This document shows positions 1 to 5,767 of a stretch of 5,767 nucleotides of DNA, piece by piece (within the stretch, counting starts at the first letter, position 1; every line of letters begins with the position of its first letter). This DNA comes from Methanoregula sp. (lineage in GTDB: Archaea; Halobacteriota; Methanomicrobia; Methanomicrobiales; Methanospirillaceae): contig JAURZP010000266.1 of the NCBI GenBank assembly GCA_030653335.1, forward strand, positions 1-5,767, given 5' to 3'. The notes beneath the pieces were generated by a model. The model was not told the DNA's origin. It saw only the letters and a program-made list of their open reading frames with translations, and did not search any database. The position numbers were made by a program, and so were the translations under genes.

Positions 1-2700
1 TGGCTGAACAGTTCCAGTTATCCAGCATTTACCAACGGGAAGTTCTTCGGAGTCCAGGGAGTATTATCGGACATCACCGAACGCAAACAGGCAGAAGAAG
101 CGCTGCAAAAGAGCGAGGAGAAGTTCCGGATTGTCGCTGATTATACCTATGACTGGGAATACTGGATCACTCCTGAGGGGACGTATGCCTACATGAGCCC
201 GTCATGTGAACGCATTACCGGTTATTCCGCCAGCGAATTTTATAAAAACCCCTCGCTGTTTGATGAAATTATCCATCCCGATGATAATGCAGCGTATTGT
301 GAGCACATGGAGCTGAGCTATGTCTCTTCCAGTCCTGAATCGGTGGAATACCGGATTGTCCGTAAGGACGGGGGCATACGGTGGATATCCCATATCTGCC
401 AGCCGATGTACAACCGTAAAGGCGAGCTGCTGGGAAGGCGCAGCAGCAACCGGGATGCTACTGAACACAAACAGGCAGAAATGGCATTGCAGGAGAGCGA
501 AGAGAAGTACCGGGCGTTTTTTGCCACATCCATGGACTGCGTGTTTATCACAACTCGCGAGGGGAAGTGGATTGATTTCAATGACGCGACCATTGACCTA
601 TTTGGGTATGACAGCCGAATAGAACTGAAAAATATTGCAATCAGGGACTTGTATGCAGATCCTGATGTGAGGGATGCGCATATCAGGTACATCAGTGAAC
701 GGGGACATTCACTGGAATACCCGGTCAATTTACGGAAGAAAGACGGTACGGTCATCAACACCCTGATCACGTCAATTGCACGAAAGGATTCCGATGGGAA
801 CACCCTCGGTTTCCAAGGCTCAATCCGGGATATCACGGAGAAGAAGATCACACAGGACCGAATCGAAGAACTGCTCCGTCTGCAGGAAGAACAGCTCAGG
901 ATCATCAATACCAGCCCGGCTGTTGCATTCCTCTGGAAAGCAGAGGAGAACTGGCCGGTCGAAATGGTGACCCGGAATATCTCCCAGTTTGGGTATTCGG
1001 TTGACGATTTCAAATCTGGCAGGGTGTTGTACAGTTCTATTATCCACGCCGACGATTTCGGGCGCGTAGGTGCGGAGGTGACATACAACAGCGCCAACAA
1101 CATCGATGAGTTTATCCAGGTATACCGGATTCTTGGTAAAGACCGATCAGAATACTGGATCGAGGACTATACCCACATCCGCCGTGATAAAACCGGGAAG
1201 ATCACCCACTACGAAGGGATCGTCATTGATATCACCCAGCGCAAGCGTGCTGAAGAAGAGATAAAACGGTCAATCGAACGGTTCAGAACGGTCATGGACA
1301 GCATCGATGCATTCGTGTATGTCGCAGACATGAAAACCTATGAACTCCTGTTCATCAACAAATACGGCAGGGATATCTGGGGCGAGATTGAAGGAAAGGT
1401 CTGCTGGCAGACAATCCAGTCCGGCCAGGACAGACCCTGCCCGTTCTGCACCAATGACCGCCTCGTTGACGACAACGAAAACCCGACCGGGATTTATAAC
1501 TGGGAATTCCAGAACACCGTGAACGGCCACTGGTATGACTGCCGCGATTCGGCAATCCGCTGGCTTGACGGTCTCCTCGTGAGGATTGAAATTGCAACCG
1601 ATATAACCGGGCGCAAACAGATTGAAGGAGCGCTGCGCGAGAGCGAACAAAAGTTCCGGGATCTGTTTGAAAACTCACGGGACGGGATCGTCATTGCTGA
1701 TCTCAGGACCAAAAAATTTGTTGACAGCAATGACATGTTCTCCCGCATGCTCGGATACTCTCCGGAAGAGATCAAAGATCTTGGTCTGATGGAAATCCAT
1801 CCCGAAGGTGACCGGTCACTTGCTTTTGAAGTTTTTGAAAAGATGGTGAGACGCGAGATGAATATTGCCGAGAACCTGCCGGTAAGGCGCAAAGACGGCA
1901 TGATTTTCTATGCCGATATCTCCGCTTACCCGATCAACATATCCGGCAAAGACTATCTGGTAGGGGTATTCAGAGACATCACCGAGCGCAGGCAGGCCGA
2001 GGAGTTAAAAAAACATTTCACCGAAGAGCTGGAACTGCAGGTTAAATCCCGCACGCAGGATCTGGAGACCTCACTGGATGAAAAAATTGTCCTCCTCAGG
2101 GAAATCCATCACCGGGTAAAAAACAATCTCCAGATCATCATCAGCCTTGTCAACCTCCAGATGCGCAAGATTGAAGACCCGCAGCTGAAACAGGTAATGA
2201 CCGAAACAAAGAACCGTGTGCGGGCAATGTCCCTTGTGCACGAAAAACTCTACCAGTCAGAGAATTTCTCCCGGATCGATTTTGCGGATTACACCCGCTT
2301 CCTTGCCACCCAGCTAATCTCCTATTACGGCACGGATTTTCGAAGGGTACAGCTGGATTTTGCAATGCGTGAGATCATGGTGGATATCAATACCGCTGTT
2401 CCCCTTGGCCTGCTCATAAACGAGCTCATCTCCAATGCCCTCAAACATGCCTTCTTGCAGGGAAGGGAAGGGACGATCAGCATCAGTGGCGGGTCCGATG
2501 GCGATCTCATCACGCTGGTTGTCCGGGATAACGGTATCGGGATACCGCCGGATCTTGACTGGAAGAACACTACATCGCTCGGCATGCGCCTTGTGACCAG
2601 CCTTGTCGACCAGATTGACGGGACCATCACCCTGGATCGTAATCAGGGAACAGCCTTTACAATAACGGTCCGGAGAAAACCCGCATCAGAAGGTGCTTAA
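1..2700 (+). CDS. Multi-PAS sensor histidine kinase with HisKA_2 core, 5'-partial
   Basis: This is the C-terminal part of a soluble sensor kinase that should autophosphorylate on histidine using ATP and pass the phosphate to an unseen response regulator. The frame is open from the first base, so the true start lies upstream; the ATG at 193 falls inside a PAS domain and is not the start. Counting residue 1 at base 1, there is a PAS tail (1-29), then PAS domains at about 40-156, 165-282, 296-413, 425-538 and 548-663, most closed by a DIT-type motif. The fourth of these complete PAS domains has Cys468, Cys480, Cys483 and Cys514. A charged, probably coiled linker (662-694) leads to a HisKA_2 H-box (EIHHRVKNNLQ; His704 is the likely phosphoacceptor). 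The HATPase_c domain has an N-box (NELISNALKH, 807-816), a G1 box (DNGIGIP, 843-849) and a G2 box (SLGMRLV, 859-865). All kinase motifs look intact. No membrane segment or receiver domain is visible. The ligand is unknown. The family call is firm; the signal sensed is not. Confidence 0.95.
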   Translation, partial: WLNSSSYPAFTNGKFFGVQGVLSDITERKQAEEALQKSEEKFRIVADYTYDWEYWITPEGTYAYMSPSCERITGYSASEFYKNPSLFDEIIHPDDNAAYCEHMELSYVSSSPESVEYRIVRKDGGIRWISHICQPMYNRKGELLGRRSSNRDATEHKQAEMALQESEEKYRAFFATSMDCVFITTREGKWIDFNDATIDLFGYDSRIELKNIAIRDLYADPDVRDAHIRYISERGHSLEYPVNLRKKDGTVINTLITSIARKDSDGNTLGFQGSIRDITEKKITQDRIEELLRLQEEQLRIINTSPAVAFLWKAEENWPVEMVTRNISQFGYSVDDFKSGRVLYSSIIHADDFGRVGAEVTYNSANNIDEFIQVYRILGKDRSEYWIEDYTHIRRDKTGKITHYEGIVIDITQRKRAEEEIKRSIERFRTVMDSIDAFVYVADMKTYELLFINKYGRDIWGEIEGKVCWQTIQSGQDRPCPFCTNDRLVDDNENPTGIYNWEFQNTVNGHWYDCRDSAIRWLDGLLVRIEIATDITGRKQIEGALRESEQKFRDLFENSRDGIVIADLRTKKFVDSNDMFSRMLGYSPEEIKDLGLMEIHPEGDRSLAFEVFEKMVRREMNIAENLPVRRKDGMIFYADISAYPINISGKDYLVGVFRDITERRQAEELKKHFTEELELQVKSRTQDLETSLDEKIVLLREIHHRVKNNLQIIISLVNLQMRKIEDPQLKQVMTETKNRVRAMSLVHEKLYQSENFSRIDFADYTRFLATQLISYYGTDFRRVQLDFAMREIMVDINTAVPLGLLINELISNALKHAFLQGREGTISISGGSDGDLITLVVRDNGIGIPPDLDWKNTTSLGMRLVTSLVDQIDGTITLDRNQGTAFTITVRRKPASEGA

Positions 2701-2756
2701 ATGATCGACGGTAAAGGAGCACTGTTGCCGCAGTTACCGGATTGCAGTGATTTGTT

Positions 2757-2799
2757 CAGGGTAAGAATCTGCCCACCCTGTACCGCAGTATTGTCTTTT
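2757..2799 (+). terminator. Weak hairpin with downstream T-rich tract, possible terminator or leader structure
   Basis: CAGGGT at 2757-2762 is complementary to ACCCTG at 2775-2780, leaving a 12-base loop. A T-rich stretch, TTGTCTTTT, follows at about 2791-2799, not directly abutting the stem. In archaea termination depends mainly on U-rich tracts, so this could weaken transcription between the two genes. It could also be a chance structure in the leader of the second gene. The stem is short and the T-run is interrupted, so the call is tentative. Confidence 0.2.
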
Positions 2800-2800
2800 A

Positions 2801-2807
2801 AGGAGTG
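2801..2807 (+). promoter_or_regulatory. Ribosome binding site of the second multi-PAS gene
   Basis: AGGAGTG matches the core of the Shine-Dalgarno sequence expected from the archaeal 16S rRNA 3' end (GGAGGTGATC family). GGAG ends six bases before the ATG at 2812. This good spacing is what fixes the start at 2812 rather than at the in-frame ATG at 2857, which lacks a comparable site. The TGA of the upstream mini-frame lies within and just after this site. Confidence 0.8.
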
Positions 2808-2811
2808 AACC

Positions 2812-5767
2812 ATGAAATCAGGTGAATCCCCCAAAAAAACCGTAGAGAAGAGCTCCATGGTGACCGGTGCTGATCTGGAAGAAGCACTCCGGCAGAGCGA
2901 GGCGAGTTATCACAATCTGTTCAACACGATCCGGCAGGCCATCTATATCCAGGATCACGAGGGAAGATTTGTCGAAGTTAACGACGGGGCGTGTGCCATG
3001 TATGGGTATACCCGCGAGGAGTTCATCGGCAGGACCCCTGAATTTCTGGCAGCACCGGGGCTCAATGATTTCAATGATATTATGGAGCAGATCCGGAAAG
3101 CATTTACAGGGGAGCCACAGCAGCTTGAGTTCTGGGGCAGGCGTAAAAACGGGGAGATCTTCCCAAAAGATGTCCGGCTTTACAAAGGCACGTATTCCGG
3201 CAACGATGTCCTGATAGTGGTTGCATCCGATATCACTGAACCGAAGCGGGCGGAAAAGGCGCTCCATGAGAGTGAGGCGCTCTTCCAGGCGGTTTTCAAT
3301 AACGCAAACGATGCGGTTTTTTTACACGAGTTAACTCCAGAGGGCCCCGGGAAGTACCTGCTGGTCAACGATGTTGCCCTGAGATGGCTGGGATATTCCC
3401 GCAAAGAACTCCTGAATATGACGCCACGGGATATCGTGCCGGAAAATATCGGGAAAAAACTCATGCCGGACATCATGGAGATACTGGCAAAAAGCGGGCA
3501 TGCCATGTTTGAATCCGTGCACCAGCGAAAAGATAAGAGCACATACCCGGTTGAAGTAAGCACTCATATATTCCCGTTCGGGAAACGAACCGTGGCGCTC
3601 TCCATTACCCGGGATATCACCTTAAGAAACCAGGTACTGGACGCACTCAGGGAGAACGAGGCCAAGTTCCGCTTCCTGACCGAAAAGATGAACGACATTG
3701 TATGGACAACTGATCTAAACTTCAGAACCACGTATGTCAGCCCGTCAATAGAAAATGTCCTCGGGTTCACTCCGGAAGAGCGGATACAGCAGGACGTGAC
3801 CGGGCAGATAACCCCGAAATCACTTACCCTTATCCAGACCCTGCTCGCACAGGAGCTTGAGCGTGAACAAAAAGATCTTTCTGATCCTGAGCGGACAATC
3901 ACCCTCCCGCTGGAGTATTACCATAAGAACGGTTCGACCGTCTGGCTGGAATGCCTGATATCCGGCATACGGGATGAGACTGGAGTCCTGACCGGGATCC
4001 ACGGGGTATCCCGCGATATCACCGAACGGAAGCGGATGGAAAAAGCGCTGCAAGATAGTGAGGAGCGGCTGCGGCTTGCGCAGACCAGTGGAAACATCGG
4101 AATGTGGGACTGGACCGTCAACACAAGCGATCTGCACTGGTCACCAGAACTAGAGGCCCATTATGGCCTGAGCCCCGGAACAATACGGACGTACGATGAT
4201 TGGCGACAACGTGTCCATCCGGATGATATTGATAAGGTTGAATCTGACAGAGATGCTGCGATCGCCAGTCATGCACCGTTTGTCCTACAGTTCCGGATCC
4301 TCCACAGTTCCGGTGAGATACGGTGGATGACCGTAAAGGGAAAGGCATTCTATGATGATGCGGGGGAAGTTTCCCGCGTGATCGGCATTACTATCGACAT
4401 CACTGATCAGAAAGCAGCAACAGAAGCCCTCCGTATCGCCAGTGCATACAATCGCAGCCTGCTGGAAGCAAGCCCTGATCCCTTCGTGGCAATTAGTCCG
4501 GAAGGAAAAATCACCGATGTTAATACTGCAACCGAGCGGGTCACGGGAATATCAAGGGAGGCTCTCATCGGTACTGACTTTTCCCAGTACTTTACTAATC
4601 CGCAGAAAGCCAGCGATGGATATGAACAGGTCTTCTTAAAATGTCATGTCCGGGACTACCCGCTGGAGATCCGTCATACAGACGGACACGTCATACCCGT
4701 GCTCTATAACGCAGCAGTCTACAGGGATGAGCAGGGGAAAATCAAAGGAGTCTTTGCCACTGCACGTGACATCACCCTGCACAAAAAGGCAGAAGAAGCG
4801 CTCCGTCAGAGCGAGGAGCGGTACCGGCATCTTTTCAATGCGGTCACCGACTATGTCTTCACCGTCCGGGTTAAAGCCGGGCATGCTGTCAAGACCGTAC
4901 ACGGGCCAGGCTGCAAAGCGGTTACCGGTTACTCATCCCGGGATTTCAGCAGGGATTCCGGCTTGTGGCTCCGTATGGTGGTTGAGGAAGATAAGGCAGC
5001 AGTAACCGGGCAGGCAGAAAAAATACTTGCAGGGGAAGAGGTACGATCCATAGAACACCGGATTGTACATAAAAGCGGGGAAATCCGCTGGGTAATGAAT
5101 ACCCTGGTATCCCGCTATGACGCAACAGGAAACCTGATCGCATATGACGGCCTGATCCAGGATATCACTGCCCGGAAACAGGTCGAACTGGCACTCATGA
5201 AGAGCGAGACGCAGCTGAATGCGATCATAAGGGGATCCCCTGTTCCGATGTTTGTCATTGACCATCGCCACCGGGTAATCTCGTGGAACAAGGCCCTGGA
5301 AGGTACCACCGGTATTGCGGCAGGAGATATCCTTGGGACTACCCTGCACTGGAAAGCGTTTTACCCGGCGGAACGTGCCTGCCTTGCTGACCTGCTGCTT
5401 GACAACACCCCTGAAAAGATTTCGGAACTCTACGCCGATAAATGGAAAGAATCAGAGATTGTTAAGGGAGCTATTGAGGCGACCGATTTCTTCCCCCACT
5501 TGGGATTGGGGGGGAAATGGCTCCATTTTATGGCGGCTCCCATTATCGACAGCGGGGGAAACCTGATCGGTGCGGTAGAAACTCTCGAAGATATCACCCG
5601 GCTCGTGATGGCCCGGCAGGATCTTAAGGAGAGCGAATCACGATACAGCGCCCTCTTTACCAACAACTACTCGGTCTCGCTCCTCATCGACCCGGACACC
5701 GGTAGGATCATCGATGCAAATGAAGCGGCAGTGCAGTATTACGGGTATTCCCGCGATCAGCTGACGG
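2812..5767 (+). CDS. Multi-PAS sensory protein, probable signal-transduction kinase, 3'-partial
   Basis: This is a large cytoplasmic sensory protein of which 985 residues are visible; the frame is open to the right edge with no stop codon. The start at 2812 is set by a well-placed AGGAG. A hydrophilic N-terminus of about 28 residues has no signal peptide or membrane segment. Seven PAS domains follow at about 29-145, 153-272, 281-406, 416-533, 541-657, 667-788 and 797-932, and an eighth begins at about 941 (SESRYSALF). Each complete one ends in a DIT motif (Asp140, 268, 402, 529, 653, 784, 927) followed, in most, by a helical linker of the A-x-x-AL-x-x-SE type. The fourth and sixth resemble the PAS_3 subtype (GEIRW motif in both). 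The seventh is longer and carries a distinctive DFFPHLG...GKWLHF segment. No kinase, GGDEF or other output domain is visible. By analogy with the upstream gene a HisKA_2/HATPase_c ending is likely, but this is inference. The gene follows the kinase by 111 bases on the same strand. Confidence 0.93.
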   Translation, partial: MKSGESPKKTVEKSSMVTGADLEEALRQSEASYHNLFNTIRQAIYIQDHEGRFVEVNDGACAMYGYTREEFIGRTPEFLAAPGLNDFNDIMEQIRKAFTGEPQQLEFWGRRKNGEIFPKDVRLYKGTYSGNDVLIVVASDITEPKRAEKALHESEALFQAVFNNANDAVFLHELTPEGPGKYLLVNDVALRWLGYSRKELLNMTPRDIVPENIGKKLMPDIMEILAKSGHAMFESVHQRKDKSTYPVEVSTHIFPFGKRTVALSITRDITLRNQVLDALRENEAKFRFLTEKMNDIVWTTDLNFRTTYVSPSIENVLGFTPEERIQQDVTGQITPKSLTLIQTLLAQELEREQKDLSDPERTITLPLEYYHKNGSTVWLECLISGIRDETGVLTGIHGVSRDITERKRMEKALQDSEERLRLAQTSGNIGMWDWTVNTSDLHWSPELEAHYGLSPGTIRTYDDWRQRVHPDDIDKVESDRDAAIASHAPFVLQFRILHSSGEIRWMTVKGKAFYDDAGEVSRVIGITIDITDQKAATEALRIASAYNRSLLEASPDPFVAISPEGKITDVNTATERVTGISREALIGTDFSQYFTNPQKASDGYEQVFLKCHVRDYPLEIRHTDGHVIPVLYNAAVYRDEQGKIKGVFATARDITLHKKAEEALRQSEERYRHLFNAVTDYVFTVRVKAGHAVKTVHGPGCKAVTGYSSRDFSRDSGLWLRMVVEEDKAAVTGQAEKILAGEEVRSIEHRIVHKSGEIRWVMNTLVSRYDATGNLIAYDGLIQDITARKQVELALMKSETQLNAIIRGSPVPMFVIDHRHRVISWNKALEGTTGIAAGDILGTTLHWKAFYPAERACLADLLLDNTPEKISELYADKWKESEIVKGAIEATDFFPHLGLGGKWLHFMAAPIIDSGGNLIGAVETLEDITRLVMARQDLKESESRYSALFTNNYSVSLLIDPDTGRIIDANEAAVQYYGYSRDQLT
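5491..5516 (+). repeat. C5/G7 inverted repeat inside the coding sequence
   Basis: TTCCCCC at 5491-5497 is complementary to GGGGGAA at 5510-5516, with a 12-base loop; the G-run itself is seven long (5508-5514). It encodes part of the seventh PAS domain (FFPHLGLGGK). The reading frame is intact through it and the PAS fold continues correctly afterwards to its DIT motif, so there is no sign of a frameshift here. It may be only a by-product of the conserved protein motif and codon choice. The run is a site where sequencing or replication slippage is more likely than elsewhere in the window. Confidence 0.55.

Larger units (their letters stand above)
2701..2811. other. Intergenic gap between two multi-PAS genes
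   Basis: This 111-base gap separates the kinase stop codon from the next start codon. I see no convincing archaeal TATA box or BRE element, so read-through transcription from the upstream gene is plausible. It holds a 35-codon frame (ATG 2701 to TGA 2806-2808) whose start directly abuts the upstream TAA. A second SD-like AAAGGAG (2713-2719) lies five bases before an in-frame TTG (2725). It also has a six-base-pair inverted repeat (CAGGGT 2757-2762, ACCCTG 2775-2780, 12-base loop), followed some 12 bases later by a short T-rich stretch (2793-2799). None of these is strong enough to call a gene, promoter or terminator. Confidence 0.7.

Noticed and set aside
193..195. ATG at 193 as the start of the first kinase
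   Set aside because: The frame is open upstream to base 1 and encodes the end of one PAS domain, a linker and the first strand of the next PAS domain. The ATG lies inside that domain and has no ribosome binding site.
318..1103. Antisense frame of about 261 codons on the minus strand
   Set aside because: It is wholly inside the strongly supported kinase gene, its product is rich in Ser, Arg and Leu with no recognisable domain, and it looks like the mirror of the coding strand's codon bias. The other minus-strand frames in the window are rejected for the same reason.
2701..2808. 35-codon frame as a real gene
   Set aside because: It is short, has no ribosome binding site of its own before the ATG apart from a weak internal one, and its sequence matches nothing I recognise. 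It is kept only as a low-interest observation.
2828..2839. C5A7 tract as a programmed frameshift site
   Set aside because: The 0-frame codons (TCC CCC AAA AAA ACC) do not give the usual X-XXY-YYZ slippery arrangement, and the main frame continues normally, so no shift is needed.
2857..2859. In-frame ATG at 2857 as the start of the second gene
   Set aside because: The ATG at 2812 has a much better Shine-Dalgarno sequence at proper spacing, and both starts lie before the first PAS domain.
89..5230. Recurring linker sequences as a CRISPR or mobile repeat array
   Set aside because: The repeats are imperfect, spaced by about 375-400 bases of coding sequence and code for the conserved helix between PAS domains, so protein-level repetition explains them.

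Overview
The window looks like part of a methanogenic archaeon's chromosome, most likely of the Methanomicrobiales (Methanoregula-like). This is an inference from three things: very long soluble proteins with many PAS domains, an output module of the HisKA_2 type, and a strong GGAG-type ribosome binding site without an obvious bacterial promoter. A bacterium rich in multi-PAS kinases, such as a deltaproteobacterium, is not excluded. No RNA gene, mobile element, CRISPR array or attachment site is visible.

The layout is simple: two large plus-strand genes, each cut by a window edge. Positions 1-2700 hold the C-terminal 899 residues of a sensor histidine kinase. It has the tail of one PAS domain, then five complete PAS domains (one carrying a cysteine cluster), a short coiled linker, and a HisKA_2 plus HATPase_c kinase core ending at a TAA. 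Positions 2701-2811 are a 111-base gap with a weak hairpin, a doubtful 35-codon reading frame and the ribosome binding site of the next gene. Positions 2812-5767 hold the first 985 residues of a second multi-PAS protein. It has seven complete PAS domains and the start of an eighth, and it runs off the right edge before any output domain appears.

Both proteins look cytoplasmic in the visible parts: no signal peptide or membrane segment is seen. PAS domains typically bind small ligands or cofactors, or mediate dimerisation, and pass the signal along helical linkers. In the first protein the signal should end in autophosphorylation of a histidine near residue 704 of the visible part. No receiver domain or response regulator is seen, so the phosphate acceptor lies elsewhere. 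Shared orientation, a short gap and the same domain style suggest that the two genes are co-transcribed or arose by duplication and domain shuffling, but a shared pathway cannot be shown from this window.

The points most worth a second look are the cysteine-bearing PAS domain in the first protein, the unusual seventh PAS domain in the second (with a C5/G7 hairpin in its DNA), and the unresolved output of the second protein. I see no evidence of an entirely new system; this is a dense sensory-kinase locus.
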